A DNA stretch of 64,000 nucleotides from Betaproteobacteria bacterium (GCA_013298695.1 JAAFIS010000012.1:1-64000), one strand, 5' to 3'; shown: positions 47,191 through 56,396, counted from the stretch's first letter. Translations and numbers: made by a program. The notes: a model not told the origin generated them from the sequence alone.

Positions 47191-47793
47191 TTAACCCCGA
47201 CTTCGCTCCAGCAAAGTCATCATCAAAGTGGATAGCGTAATCAACGTCTTTTCTTGCTCGGTCACTGAGCCTTGCGATGTAAATTCATACCGACCTTCCC
47301 ACAACGCAGGCTGCTTTTTGAGCATCATCACTTGTGTGCCGTCAACGCGTTTGACCAAATACGCTGGATGTAAGAAATAGCCCGATAGCGCGCCGATGAT
47401 CGGGATTTCTTCGAGAAATCCATTCACCATGCGAACCCACGGTTTTTCTTCTTCAATGTAAAACGATTCGCGTCCAAAGTTATCTTCAATATCGAAGTGA
47501 ACCCGCCACAGCGATTTCATGCCGCGCTGCTTCACTGTGCCAATGACTTGCCCCGCGCGATCCGTGATCGTGTAGCGCGCCCGGAAATCAATCACGCGAT
47601 CTGCTTTGATCATGTAAGCGAGATCGCTTTGCGCTTCATCGCGATACACGTTCACTTCCTCTTTGAATTTGAGCAATTTCTGCCGCACGTAGAGCAGCAA
47701 ATTCCCGGATTGATCTTCAACTGAAATTTGCGGCGCAAGCGCTAAGAGTTTGAAGCGAAAAGTGAGAGGTAACGAGAGGTTGTTCATCATCAT
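47191..47793 (-). CDS. LURP-one-related family protein
   Basis: A 200-residue protein resembling the LURP-one/YxjI group, which shares a tubby-like beta-barrel fold. Features are RFKLLALAPQISVEDQSGNLLLYVRQKLLKFKEEVNVYRDE, RARYTITDRAGQVIGTVKQRGMKSLWRVHFDIED and the hydrophobic NGFLEEIPIIGALSGYFLHPAYLVKR. No signal peptide is present. It overlaps gph by four bases (translational coupling). The function of bacterial members is unknown. Confidence 0.82.
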   Translation of the reverse strand: MMMNNLSLPLTFRFKLLALAPQISVEDQSGNLLLYVRQKLLKFKEEVNVYRDEAQSDLAYMIKADRVIDFRARYTITDRAGQVIGTVKQRGMKSLWRVHFDIEDNFGRESFYIEEEKPWVRMVNGFLEEIPIIGALSGYFLHPAYLVKRVDGTQVMMLKKQPALWEGRYEFTSQGSVTEQEKTLITLSTLMMTLLERSRG

Positions 47794-48500
47794 TTTGCGA
47801 GCTCAGTTGCCGCATGGACTGAGTCCATCGGAAGACGCGGCAGCATGCGAACCAGTTCGATAGGTTCATCGATTTCGTGATGTGCGCCCCAGGTGCGAGC
47901 GTGTGCAAGGTCAGGAATGTAGCCGTAGGCGGCGAGTACCGAACGCATTTGCGCGGCGTGCGATGCCTTGACGTCGCTCTCGCCATCGCCGATGTACCAA
48001 CAGTCGCTCGGCGCAACCGACAGCGCTTCGGCGGCGGTGAGCAATGGCAAGGGATCGGGCTTCGGCGCACGTGTAGTGTCGCCGCAAATCACAACCGCCG
48101 GATGAAACGCACGATCCAACAGCAAAGCCTCAATCATTGGCTCTGCGAGCCGCGAATTTTTGTTAGTCACAATGCCCCAAGGCAGGCCCCGCCGCTCAAT
48201 GGCAACGAGTGTTTCAAGCACGCCGCCGAAGAGCCGCGAATTGTGTAGCTTCCGCTCTCCGTAGATCGCTAGAAAGCGCTTGCGATTGGCTTCGTAATCG
48301 TCGTCGCCGGGCGCAAGGTTGAGCGCCGTTTTGACCAGTGATCGCGCGCCATACGTCGCATACGGGCGCAGCGTCTCGTAGGGCAAGGGCTCCAGGCCGT
48401 GCTCAATCCGCAAATCGTTGGCGGCCCCAGCCAGATCAGGCGCACTATCGACCAAGGTACCGTCGAAATCAAACAAAATAGCTTGCGGAATTGAATTCAA
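47790..48500 (-). CDS. gph: Phosphoglycolate phosphatase (HAD family)
   Basis: Gph removes phosphate from 2-phosphoglycolate, a product of DNA repair of oxidative ends. The 236 residues have motif I FDFDGTLVDSAPDL, the cap with LRPYATYGARSLVKTAL, motif II VTNKNSRLAEP, motif III KPDPLPLLTAAEAL and motif IV YIGDGESDVKASHAAQM, matching the Gph group closely. In many betaproteobacteria gph follows ubiG, as here (ubiG lies 113 bp upstream on the same strand). Confidence 0.92.
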   Translation of the reverse strand: MNSIPQAILFDFDGTLVDSAPDLAGAANDLRIEHGLEPLPYETLRPYATYGARSLVKTALNLAPGDDDYEANRKRFLAIYGERKLHNSRLFGGVLETLVAIERRGLPWGIVTNKNSRLAEPMIEALLLDRAFHPAVVICGDTTRAPKPDPLPLLTAAEALSVAPSDCWYIGDGESDVKASHAAQMRSVLAAYGYIPDLAHARTWGAHHEIDEPIELVRMLPRLPMDSVHAATELAK

Positions 48501-48613
48501 ACTCTTGCTTTCATCGCTCGTTTTAGTTGGGCGGATGATGAATAAATAACAACTATCAACTGCTTACTGATATCGCGTATTCGCCGAGCAAAACAGGGAT
48601 ACACCAAAAAAAG

Positions 48614-49324
48614 CTAGGATTTCTTACATGACACGATGTAGTTCACTTTCGTGTCGCTCTGCCATTTCGCTACGTGGGTAAACGGGTTGTAATCCATGCC
48701 GCGCAAATCGGTGAGCGTGAGACCGGCGTTTTCGGCGAAACCAATTAACTCGGAGGGCTTCAAAAACTTCGCGTAATCATGCGTGCCCTTCGGTAACAGA
48801 TTAAGCACGTATTCCGCGCCGAGCACAGCCATGACGTACGCCTTCGGCGTGCGAGAAATCGTTGAAAAGAAGAGGTGTGCGCCGGGCTTTGCGAGCGCAG
48901 CACACGCTGCGACGACCGCTTTCGGGTCAGGCACATGCTCCAACATTTCAAGGCAGCTCACCACGTCGAACGCGCCGGGCATTTTCGCGGCCATATCTTC
49001 CGCTGTGGATTCACGATAATCGATCTCAACGCCGCTCTCGAGTGCATGAAGTTTGGCAACGGAGAGCGCTTTGCCCGCCATGTCGATCGCAGTCACCCTC
49101 GCGCCCATTTTGGCCATGCCTTCGGATACGAGCCCGCCGCCGCAACCAATATCGATCGCAGCCTTGCCTTTGAGCCCGCCCACGGTTTTGTCAATCAACG
49201 CTAAGCGCAGTGGGTTGATGTCGTGTAGCGGACGGAATTTTCCATTCGGATCCCACCATTGGCTGGCGAGCTCCGAGAATTTGGCGAGTTCGGCGGGATC
49301 GGTGTTTTGGGATGAAGACTGCAT
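48614..49324 (-). CDS. ubiG: Ubiquinone biosynthesis O-methyltransferase UbiG
   Basis: UbiG performs both O-methylations of ubiquinone synthesis. The 236-residue protein has KFSELASQWWDPNGKFRPLHDINPLRL, the SAM-binding motif IDIGCGGGLVSEGMAKMGARVTAIDM, DVVSCLEMLEHVPDP, FFSTISRTPKAYVMAVLGAEYVLNLLPKGTHDYAKFLKPSEL and DYNPFTHVAKWQSDTKVNYI. ATG 49324 was preferred; a longer frame starts at 49405 but the extra 27 residues have no homology and overlap the next gene upstream. It precedes gph in the same direction. Confidence 0.95.
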   Translation of the reverse strand: MQSSSQNTDPAELAKFSELASQWWDPNGKFRPLHDINPLRLALIDKTVGGLKGKAAIDIGCGGGLVSEGMAKMGARVTAIDMAGKALSVAKLHALESGVEIDYRESTAEDMAAKMPGAFDVVSCLEMLEHVPDPKAVVAACAALAKPGAHLFFSTISRTPKAYVMAVLGAEYVLNLLPKGTHDYAKFLKPSELIGFAENAGLTLTDLRGMDYNPFTHVAKWQSDTKVNYIVSCKKS

Positions 49325-49391
49325 ACCCAGATTTTCCACGATTCGCAGGTCAAACCGAGAAGTTCGCCTGATCTCGAAAGCTCTGGCGTGG

Positions 49392-50195
49392 CTACATCCT
49401 CGCAAACGCCTCGTGATAAGCGCGGCTCACGGGTAGTTCTCGCGGATGATCTTTGATTTTTACGAACATGCGACCCGATTCATCTCGGCGGGTGGAATGA
49501 ACGAATTTAAGGTTCACGAGCGTTGAGCGATGAATACGCTGAAACAGCATCGGATCGAGCTGCTCTTCAAGCTCTGAGACTGACGTGCGCAATAGCTTTT
49601 CGCTTTGCGGCAACACCACACACGTGTACTTGTCGGCAGCGTCGAAATACATGACTTCATTGACGTCAATCTGCAGCACGTGTTCGCCCTTTGCGTTGCG
49701 CTCGTGTGCGCGAACGTACCGCAGAAAACCCGCCGCTGCGCCGTTTGCGGATTTAGGGAGTCCGTTGGCAAGAAGTTTTTGCAACGTCGCCGCTAGCGCA
49801 TCGGTTGAAGGGCTGCTATCGCTTGAGGTCGCGCTCGTGAGCTGCGCTTTGAGCCGAGCAACGGTCTTTTCTAAGCGTGCTGCGTTTACCGGTTTAACTA
49901 AGTAATCAATCGCGCCTTCGTCAAACGCCCGAAGCGCAAACTCATCATACGCGGTGACAAATACGCAGAGCGTTTTGCCTTCGATGCCTTGCGCCACTTC
50001 GAGCCCCGTGAGGCCGGGCATTTGGATGTCTAGGAATGCGATGTCGGGTTCAAGTGCATCAATAGATTTTGCGGCATCGACGCCATTACCCAGCGTGGCT
50101 GCGATTTCAAGTTCGGGCCAGGCTTTTTTGAGCTCGTCGGATAGGTAGCGGGCAAGATAAGGCTCGTCGTCGGCGATGATGGCGCGGAAGGTCAT
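49392..50195 (-). CDS. LytTR-type response regulator
   Basis: A 267-residue regulator with a receiver domain (about 1-118; phospho-Asp in IAFLDIQMPGLTG, acidic pocket IIADDEP, VTAYDEFALRAFDEGAIDYLVKPV) and a C-terminal LytTR DNA-binding domain (about 160-265: YFDAADKYTCVVLPQSEKLLRTSVSELEEQLDPMLFQRIHRSTLVNLKFV). It is two bases from the histidine-kinase gene, so they form a LytS/LytR-type pair. Such regulators bind direct-repeat sites; none was identified. The target is unknown. Confidence 0.93.
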   Translation of the reverse strand: MTFRAIIADDEPYLARYLSDELKKAWPELEIAATLGNGVDAAKSIDALEPDIAFLDIQMPGLTGLEVAQGIEGKTLCVFVTAYDEFALRAFDEGAIDYLVKPVNAARLEKTVARLKAQLTSATSSDSSPSTDALAATLQKLLANGLPKSANGAAAGFLRYVRAHERNAKGEHVLQIDVNEVMYFDAADKYTCVVLPQSEKLLRTSVSELEEQLDPMLFQRIHRSTLVNLKFVHSTRRDESGRMFVKIKDHPRELPVSRAYHEAFARM

Positions 50196-50197
50196 GA

Positions 50198-51385
50198 CTA
50201 CTTTTTCGTTGCAATGGTGATTGAGGACCGGGTGCCCGTGAGCGGAGGTGCTAGCGCGCTGACCGTGAGTGACGCGCGGTCGCCGTAAATCGACTGTAGC
50301 CGTTCGCGCACATTAGCAATGCCGGTTCCGGTGCCGGCGCGAGCGGTGGATTTTGCATGCAATCCAACGCCGTTGTCTTCAATGTCGATTCGCAGCTCGT
50401 GTTCGTCTTCCCGAACCCGGATCACGACTGTGCCGCCTTCAATTTTTGGCTCCAGCCCGTATTTCACAGCGTTTTCAACTAAAGGCTGAAGCAATAGGGG
50501 TGCAAACGATGTTTCACGCAAGCTCGAAGGACAGTCAATTGTGAAGCCAAGCCTATGATTCATTCGGATTTCGATGAGTTGCAGATACGAGGTCAAAAGA
50601 TCGAGTTCGCTGCCAAGCGTGGCCTGCGTTTGCCGTGATGCATCGAGGCTTTGTCGAAGGTGTGTGATGAACGAATCGAGCATCCGCTTTGCGGTGGCGG
50701 GTTCGTAATCGATGAGTGCCACGACGTTAGCGAGCGTGTTGAACAAAAAATGAGGCTCAATCTGCGCTTGTAGCGCGCGTAATTCTGCGCTCTTGGCAAG
50801 CGTTGCCAACCGTTCGCGTTCTACCGCGTACTGCGCGGCGTCGGCTTCGGCGCGGATTCGGCGGGTTTGGCCGTCCATCACCAGCATCCAGAAAATGCAG
50901 CCGAGCAGTCCGATTACCAGCATGCCAAACGCAAACCGAGGATAGTTCGCAATGAGCGCCGTGAAATTTCGACCCAGCAAACCGAAGGCAATCGTGTACC
51001 CCAAGTAGATACCGAGTAACGCGACCGTGGTTGCAATTGCGCCGCGCTGCCAAGAGTGTTTAATTGACGGGAAGCGCGGCACGATCCGTGCAAACGTTGC
51101 CTCCATCATCAAATGGATCGAAAAGCCAATGCAGTTTGAAACAAGTAGCGTTTCGCGGAACGTCTTCAGCCAAGTTGCTTTCGGGTCAAGCGACACAAAG
51201 ACCATCGTTAACACGACCGCGAACAAGCTGTTGTAGAGAAAGGTCGCGACCCAATACATCCACTGCGCGCCGGGCCGCTGCGCCTCAAAAGTCCACCAGT
51301 GCCGCAATACCTGGCGAAAACCAAACAGCGAAGGACGTAGCGCGTCGGGCACGGTTGGCGGATTTGGAGCAGTCGCAGTCATCAT
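50198..51385 (-). CDS. LytS-type sensor histidine kinase
   Basis: A 395-residue kinase with four predicted membrane segments (about 40-65, 75-100, 115-140, 150-170). The phospho-acceptor His lies in QIEPHFLFNTLANVVAL. The ATPase domain has LLLQPLVENAVKYG (N box), IDIEDNGVGL and GTGIANVRERLQSIYG (G boxes). This is the His_kinase/LytS group, paired with the adjacent LytTR regulator. The membrane part senses an unknown signal. The promoter is probably in the gap from 51386 to 51617, shared with the divergent DUF2141 gene. Confidence 0.92.
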   Translation of the reverse strand: MMTATAPNPPTVPDALRPSLFGFRQVLRHWWTFEAQRPGAQWMYWVATFLYNSLFAVVLTMVFVSLDPKATWLKTFRETLLVSNCIGFSIHLMMEATFARIVPRFPSIKHSWQRGAIATTVALLGIYLGYTIAFGLLGRNFTALIANYPRFAFGMLVIGLLGCIFWMLVMDGQTRRIRAEADAAQYAVERERLATLAKSAELRALQAQIEPHFLFNTLANVVALIDYEPATAKRMLDSFITHLRQSLDASRQTQATLGSELDLLTSYLQLIEIRMNHRLGFTIDCPSSLRETSFAPLLLQPLVENAVKYGLEPKIEGGTVVIRVREDEHELRIDIEDNGVGLHAKSTARAGTGTGIANVRERLQSIYGDRASLTVSALAPPLTGTRSSITIATKK

Positions 51386-51474
51386 GGAAGTGTACGGCGG
51401 AAGTTTCGCAGCTCTGTAGTTTAGAAACCCGGTATGGTGGAAGCGAGGGGGCGCGCGACGAGCAGCCGATTTGT

Positions 51475-51522
51475 GGCGTGAATCGCAACTGGCATGGCTC
51501 GGTGCGATTCACGCCGCTTTTT
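51475..51522 (+). terminator. Orphan intrinsic terminator in a divergent gap
   Basis: GGCGTGAATCGCA (51475-51487) pairs perfectly with TGCGATTCACGCC (51503-51515), followed by GCTTTTT. No plus-strand gene ends before it; the neighbouring genes diverge. It may be the end of a small RNA starting at about 51390-51470, or of an unrecognised short transcript. Confidence 0.7.
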
Positions 51523-51617
51523 GTCCAGTGGTCGCATCAATGCTGACATCATAAGTGTGCGTCGAAACAATCCTCACATCGCCTCACCAAGGGCACTAAC
51601 CAATAAGGATTGAGATC

Positions 51618-52052
51618 ATGAAGACATTTGCTTTCGTACTGAGCGCCATCGCGGTGTTGGCCTTGACAGCAACAGACGTGAAAGCGCAGAGCGCCGCTTC
51701 AGACTGCCCGGTGCTTCAGGTTACCGGATTGAAACCTGACTCCGGGATGCTCATGCTGGCTGTTTACGACTCTCGCGAAAGCTTTTTTAAGAAACCAGTT
51801 TGGGTAGGCGGACAGCCCGTGGGCGCGAGCTCAACGATGCAAGTGTCGGTATGTAATGTTTCCGCAGATGAAATCGCGGTTACTGCTTTTCAAGATATGA
51901 ACGGCAACCAAAAACTCGACACGAATCCACTCGGAATTCCAACTGAGCCCTACGCCGCCTCCGGCAAGCCTTCGATGTTTGGTGCACCAACTTGGAACGA
52001 CACCAAAGTTGCCTACAAAGGCGCAACCGCTCCCATCGCAATCAAGTTTTAA
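51618..52052 (+). CDS. DUF2141 family exported protein
   Basis: A 144-residue secreted or periplasmic protein. A signal peptide (TFAFVLSAIAVLALTATDVKAQ) ends near residue 24. The DUF2141 domain has VTGLKPDSGMLMLAVYDSRESFFKKP, AVTAFQDMNGNQKLDTNPLGIPTEPYAAS and PTWNDTKVAYKGATAPIAI. The DMNGNQKLD loop resembles a calcium-binding segment. Function is unknown. AAGGATTGAG serves as the ribosome site. It is followed after 15 bases by the carotenoid oxygenase gene, so the two are an operon. Confidence 0.9.
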   Translation: MKTFAFVLSAIAVLALTATDVKAQSAASDCPVLQVTGLKPDSGMLMLAVYDSRESFFKKPVWVGGQPVGASSTMQVSVCNVSADEIAVTAFQDMNGNQKLDTNPLGIPTEPYAASGKPSMFGAPTWNDTKVAYKGATAPIAIKF

Positions 52053-52067
52053 CTAGGGAGCACGCGC

Positions 52068-53630
52068 ATGAATCGCAGATCATTTCTATCGAGCGCAACC
52101 AGCGCGGCGTTGATTGGTGCGGGCGGACTGTCGTTCCTGACGCGCGATGCAGAAGCTAACACGCCATCAATTTTCAAATCAGAGTTCGCCGCAGCCGCGG
52201 CGAACAATCCGTATCTCACGCCCTATCGTGGTGCCACGAGCGATTTGTATTGCGAAGCGCTTACGATTGAAGGCAAGTTACCCGCAGCATTGCGCGGTCG
52301 TTTCTATCGCAATGGCCCGTCAAAGTTCGAGCGTGGCAGCGAGCGTTATCAACATTGGTTTGATGGCGATGGCATGGTCCAACAGTTTTCGTTTTCTGAC
52401 AAAGGCGTTTCGCATCGCGGTCGCTTTGTGAATACGAATAAATTCAAAGCGGAAGCCGAGGCGGGCGAATTCGTGGTACCCGCATTCGGCACGGGCATTC
52501 GCCCGAAGCAGCGGATCACCGGCCCCGATTCGATGAACACTGCGAACACCAATGCGATTGAACACGCAGGCCGCGTGTTCGCGATGTGGGAGGGCGGCAG
52601 CGCGTTCGAAATGGATCGCGATACGTTGGAAACCAAGGGCGCGGTGACCTGGAAACCGGGCTGGGAGCAGATGCCGTTTTCTGCGCACCCGAAGCTCGAT
52701 CCGCAAGGCAATTTGTGGAATTTCGGCAGTGCGGGCAATGCGTTTTTCGTCTATCACATCGACCCCACGGGCAAACTCGCAAACACCCAAATCGCGAAGC
52801 TACCGATCGACCGTAAAACCTATGGCGGCATGAATCACGACATGGCGGTGACCGAGCGCTTCATCATCGTGCCCATGCCGCCAGTGACGATTCATTTTGA
52901 TTTGATCGCGCAAGGCAAATTCGGTGCTGAAGCGGCGAAGGTTCACAAAGATGCGCCACTCAAAATATGGGTCGCGCCTAAAGACGATGTGAGCAAAGCG
53001 CAAATCTTCGAATTGCCGCATGAAATGGTGTTTCACGTGGGCAACGCGTATGAGCGCACCAGCGCTTCCGGCACTGAAATCGTGATGAACTACGTCGGCA
53101 GTCGCAACGACAATTTCCTCGCGGGCGCAGCGGTTGCCATCATGCGCGGTGCGCTGGAAAACGCAGGCGAATCGCAGATGCGAACGGTGACGATGAACCT
53201 CGCGACTGGCAAAGCGAGTTTGACCACGTTTGATGATGGATCGGAAGAATTTCCGCGCCTTGATCCGCGCTTCATCGGCAAAGCCGCGAAACACGTGGTG
53301 ACGCCGACATCATGGCGCAAACGTCCGAACGCAGACTTCGGATTCCACGCGCTACAAGTGCGCGATGTCGAGAGCGGAAAAACCACGCGCTTTGACTACG
53401 GCGATGATTTCATCGTGGAAGAACATCTCGTCATCGCACGCCCCGGCAGCACGCGCGAGCTCGACGGCTGGATCATCGGCACCGCGTTTAATGCGAAACA
53501 ACAGAAAACTTGCGTGAGTGTGTTCGATGCACAAAACATTGCAAACGGACCCGTCGCCCGCGTGTGGCTTCCGTATTGGTTACCGCTTGGTTTTCATGGC
53601 AACTTTACTCCGATCCAAAATCAAACCTAA
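52068..53630 (+). CDS. Carotenoid oxygenase family protein, exported
   Basis: A 520-residue member of the carotenoid cleavage/lignostilbene dioxygenase family. The start MNRRSFLSSATSAALIGAGGLSFL is a Tat-like signal peptide. The iron-binding His residues can be placed at SAHPKLD (about 205), NHDMAVTER (about 262), FHVGNAYE (about 328) and GFHGNF (about 512). Other conserved segments are GRFYRNGPSKFERG, HWFDGDGMVQQFSF and DGWIIGTAFN. Substrates in this family are apocarotenoids, stilbenes or phenolic dimers; which one applies here is unknown. A periplasmic location would be unusual. Confidence 0.92.
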   Translation: MNRRSFLSSATSAALIGAGGLSFLTRDAEANTPSIFKSEFAAAAANNPYLTPYRGATSDLYCEALTIEGKLPAALRGRFYRNGPSKFERGSERYQHWFDGDGMVQQFSFSDKGVSHRGRFVNTNKFKAEAEAGEFVVPAFGTGIRPKQRITGPDSMNTANTNAIEHAGRVFAMWEGGSAFEMDRDTLETKGAVTWKPGWEQMPFSAHPKLDPQGNLWNFGSAGNAFFVYHIDPTGKLANTQIAKLPIDRKTYGGMNHDMAVTERFIIVPMPPVTIHFDLIAQGKFGAEAAKVHKDAPLKIWVAPKDDVSKAQIFELPHEMVFHVGNAYERTSASGTEIVMNYVGSRNDNFLAGAAVAIMRGALENAGESQMRTVTMNLATGKASLTTFDDGSEEFPRLDPRFIGKAAKHVVTPTSWRKRPNADFGFHALQVRDVESGKTTRFDYGDDFIVEEHLVIARPGSTRELDGWIIGTAFNAKQQKTCVSVFDAQNIANGPVARVWLPYWLPLGFHGNFTPIQNQT

Positions 53631-53802
53631 CTTTGTTGCGACAGACTTGCCGTACTTTCGTACTGTCTGCGTCAGTCGCGCCTCGTTATCTTTGATCTGT
53701 GAATCAGAGTTTGCGCTGGGAGGTTAGGTGGCCCGGTTGCTCGTAACAGGGTTCCCGTGCGCATCATCGCGAAGCGATCAAATCAGGCTTCGCGCCGTTG
53801 CG

Positions 53803-53832
53803 GAACTCGGATGCGAGCATCCGGGTTCTACG
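53803..53832. repeat. Solitary REP-like hairpin
   Basis: Read on the minus strand, GTAG is followed by AACCCGGATGC-TC-GCATCCGAGTT, a stem with a single mismatch. The GTAG foot plus hairpin matches REP organisation and resembles the RAYT-associated REPs around 21.5-22.2 kb in its AACCCGG part. The 273-bp gap around it has no gene. Confidence 0.6.
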
Positions 53833-53903
53833 ACCCAGCTGCGTTTAGCTGCGTAGTCAGCGTCAAAGAAAAAACGCTCCGACGCCCGAGAATTTCGCCG
53901 CGC

Positions 53904-54893
53904 TTACTTCGCATGCTGCGAGAAAAACGCCATTAACCGTTTCGGCAACCAATCGAGCTTGCCTGGAAACGGCCCGGTAACGAAGCCGACGTGTCCGCCC
54001 TCGCTTGGCTGCTCAAGCGTTACGTTCTCCGGTACTTCGTTTTCGTTGGGTATGAGCCACGACGGAACAAAGGGATCGTTCGCCGGGTTGATTAGCAAAA
54101 ACGGCACGCGAATTTTGGGGATGAATCCGCGCGATGACGCGCGTTCGTAGTAGTCCCACGCACTCGTGTAGCCGTGCATCGGCGCGGTGTAGTGCTCATC
54201 GAATTCAGGAAAATCGCGTGGTGTTTTCAGAAAGTCTTTTTCACGCAGTTCAGGATGAAGTTCCATGCGTTTGGCAAAACTCTCGCCCATCGATTTCATG
54301 AAATAGCGGTTAAAGATCCGATTCTGAAAGTGTAGGATCGCAACTGCTGAAACGCCCAAATCCAGTGGACTGCACACCGAAGCGGCGGCATCAATAATCT
54401 GCGTCGCAGCATCGCTTTGTTCCCCGCACCACTTAGTCAACGCGTTGCCACCCAGGGAGACGCCGACTGCAAAGATTCGGTGGTCTGGGAAGCGCTTCCG
54501 AATCTCGCGCAAAACAATGTCAGCGTGTTCGCTATCGCCTGAGTGGTATGAGCGCGGTAACCGGTTGGGTTCGCCGGAACAACCGCGAAAATGCGCAACC
54601 ACTCCAACCCATCCGCTTTCGTTGGCGCGCTGCATCGTGTGAAGGCAATACTGTGCATTAGAGGATCCCTCGAGTCCATGAAAAAAAACAAGTATCGCTT
54701 TATTATTTTGGGCGAAACCGGCGGTTTCTCGAATAGGTTCGGACCAGTCTAAATCGACGAAATCGCCGTCGGCGAGTTCTAGGCGCTCGCGACGATAGGC
54801 GAGCTTCGGACGCGGGAGGAACTGTGCGTAGATACTTTGCGCATGGCCAGTGGGGAGCCACCACGGCGCGCGATAGGTCGAGTTCATTTGCAT
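53904..54893 (-). CDS. YheT-like alpha/beta hydrolase
   Basis: A 329-residue alpha/beta hydrolase of the YheT/ABHD1 group. Signature features are YRAPWWLPTGHAQSIYAQFLPRP near the start, VFFHGLEGSSNAQYC, VVAHFRGCSGEPNRLPRSYHSGDSEHADIVL, nucleophile GVSLGGNALTKWCGEQ, the Asp in LINPANDPFVPS and the His in SEGGHVGFV. Physiological substrates are unknown; esterase activity is likely. A longer frame to 54977 has no homology; ATG 54893 or 54887 is the likely start. Confidence 0.9.
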   Translation of the reverse strand: MQMNSTYRAPWWLPTGHAQSIYAQFLPRPKLAYRRERLELADGDFVDLDWSEPIRETAGFAQNNKAILVFFHGLEGSSNAQYCLHTMQRANESGWVGVVAHFRGCSGEPNRLPRSYHSGDSEHADIVLREIRKRFPDHRIFAVGVSLGGNALTKWCGEQSDAATQIIDAAASVCSPLDLGVSAVAILHFQNRIFNRYFMKSMGESFAKRMELHPELREKDFLKTPRDFPEFDEHYTAPMHGYTSAWDYYERASSRGFIPKIRVPFLLINPANDPFVPSWLIPNENEVPENVTLEQPSEGGHVGFVTGPFPGKLDWLPKRLMAFFSQHAK

Positions 54894-54953
54894 TGAGTAA
54901 ATTGTAGGTTGATGCGTGTGGGCAGCGTGTTGCACTACGGCATTACGCGGCGG

Positions 54954-56396
54954 ATGGATGAAAATGCCTCCATGCAATCGGTATTCCAGCTTCGCGCTCC
55001 CTCACGCATGACTCGATTGGTGGTGCTCGCCGTGATGGCGGCTTTGTGCGCGATGCAAATGTTCGCGCTGTTTCCAGGCTACATGAGCTTCGATTCAGCC
55101 TATCAGTGGTGGCAAGCGCGCGGTGCGCCGATCACATCGCTGTGGCCGCCTGGATCGACCTATTTGCTGTGGTTTTCGGATCGAATTGGCGCCGGACCTC
55201 CCGGCGTGTTTATCCTGCAGCTGGCTGCGTATTGGGGCGCGGCCGCTACATTGGCGCTTACCCGGCAAACGCGGTTAGGCGTGGTTTTCAGCGCAATCGC
55301 GATTGCTTCGCTTCCGGTGACGTGGATCGTGTTGCCGCATCTATGGTCAGATGTGCAACTTGCGCTGCTACTTCTTTGGGCTGCGCTCGCACTTGATCTT
55401 GCCAGTCGCGATCAAAATCGACGCAGCCGGAATGGGTTGCTTACGATTTCGCTATCGCTTTTAGTTTTAAGTTCATTGTTTCGACACAACGCAGTGGCTG
55501 CTAGCTTTCCGATTGTGGTGTGGTGGGCGACTGTTTACGCGCGCAGCAAAGGCACCAACGCGACCGCCTCACGCGCTCAACTATTTCGCGTGACTGGGCT
55601 CACGTTCCTCATCACGACAGCAATCCTTGCGTTTTCAGTTATCAACATTCGCGCCGTCTCGTCGATTCGTGCCGACAATTTCGCGCTTACTCAGATTTGG
55701 GACTTGCAGGCGATATCAGTGCGAACGCAAACGATGTTGGTGCCGCGAGAAATCTCGGAAAACGCCACGCTGGCGGATTTGCAAAGCAGCTATTCGCCGG
55801 TAAACGCGGTGCCGATGTATGAGCGAAGCAAGGCACGCTGGCCCAACGCCACGCTGGGTTTATCGGATAAGGAGAAAAGCGCGCTGTGGCGTGCGTGGGC
55901 CGACGCAGTCGCCGCGCATCCGGCGACGTATGTGTCGCACCGACTGCACGTGCTTCGCCGCACGCTCGGACCGAAGCGCGTGCCTGAAATCGATGGTGGC
56001 AGTGATGAGCGACAACTAATGCATCTGCAAGACAACCCGCCTTTGGTGTTCAAAAATCCGGCGGAAATGACGAAGCTGAATCGGTTTGTTGACGCGTTGA
56101 AACCAAATTGGTGGGCAAGCGCGTTGGTTTGGATTGCGGCCGCAGTTGCGCTTGTAGTAAGTGTGCTTACGCGAGAACTTTTGAGCGCACGCAGCAATAA
56201 CACGCGAGCGCCGTGGCTGGATTTTCTCGCGCCAGTGGCGCTTTGTGCCAGCGCGCTGCTCTATCTATTCTCGCTAGCAGTCGCCGCGCCCGCTGCAGAT
56301 CTGCGCTATGCGTTCTGGCCGTGTGTTGCGATGGCGCTCGCCGTGTCGTTTGCTATGGACTTCGCAACCGCAGCTAGCGCCGCAAAGCGGCGTTGA
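54954..56396 (+). CDS. Polytopic membrane protein, glycosyltransferase-like
   Basis: A ~480-residue membrane protein with about 10-12 hydrophobic segments (RLVVLAVMAALCAMQMFALF, LQLAAYWGAAATLAL, VVFSAIAIASLPVTWIVL and similar). A short loop after the first segment reads PGYMSFDSAYQWWQARG, with acidic residues as in GT-C type glycosyltransferases. A hydrophilic domain near residues 260-370 (LVPREISENATLADL, DGGSDERQL) sits before the last four segments (PNWWASALVWIAAAVAL...). No exact family can be named. The start is uncertain (54909, 54912 and 54954 are possible). It is divergent from the YheT-like gene. Confidence 0.65.
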   Translation: MDENASMQSVFQLRAPSRMTRLVVLAVMAALCAMQMFALFPGYMSFDSAYQWWQARGAPITSLWPPGSTYLLWFSDRIGAGPPGVFILQLAAYWGAAATLALTRQTRLGVVFSAIAIASLPVTWIVLPHLWSDVQLALLLLWAALALDLASRDQNRRSRNGLLTISLSLLVLSSLFRHNAVAASFPIVVWWATVYARSKGTNATASRAQLFRVTGLTFLITTAILAFSVINIRAVSSIRADNFALTQIWDLQAISVRTQTMLVPREISENATLADLQSSYSPVNAVPMYERSKARWPNATLGLSDKEKSALWRAWADAVAAHPATYVSHRLHVLRRTLGPKRVPEIDGGSDERQLMHLQDNPPLVFKNPAEMTKLNRFVDALKPNWWASALVWIAAAVALVVSVLTRELLSARSNNTRAPWLDFLAPVALCASALLYLFSLAVAAPAADLRYAFWPCVAMALAVSFAMDFATAASAAKRR

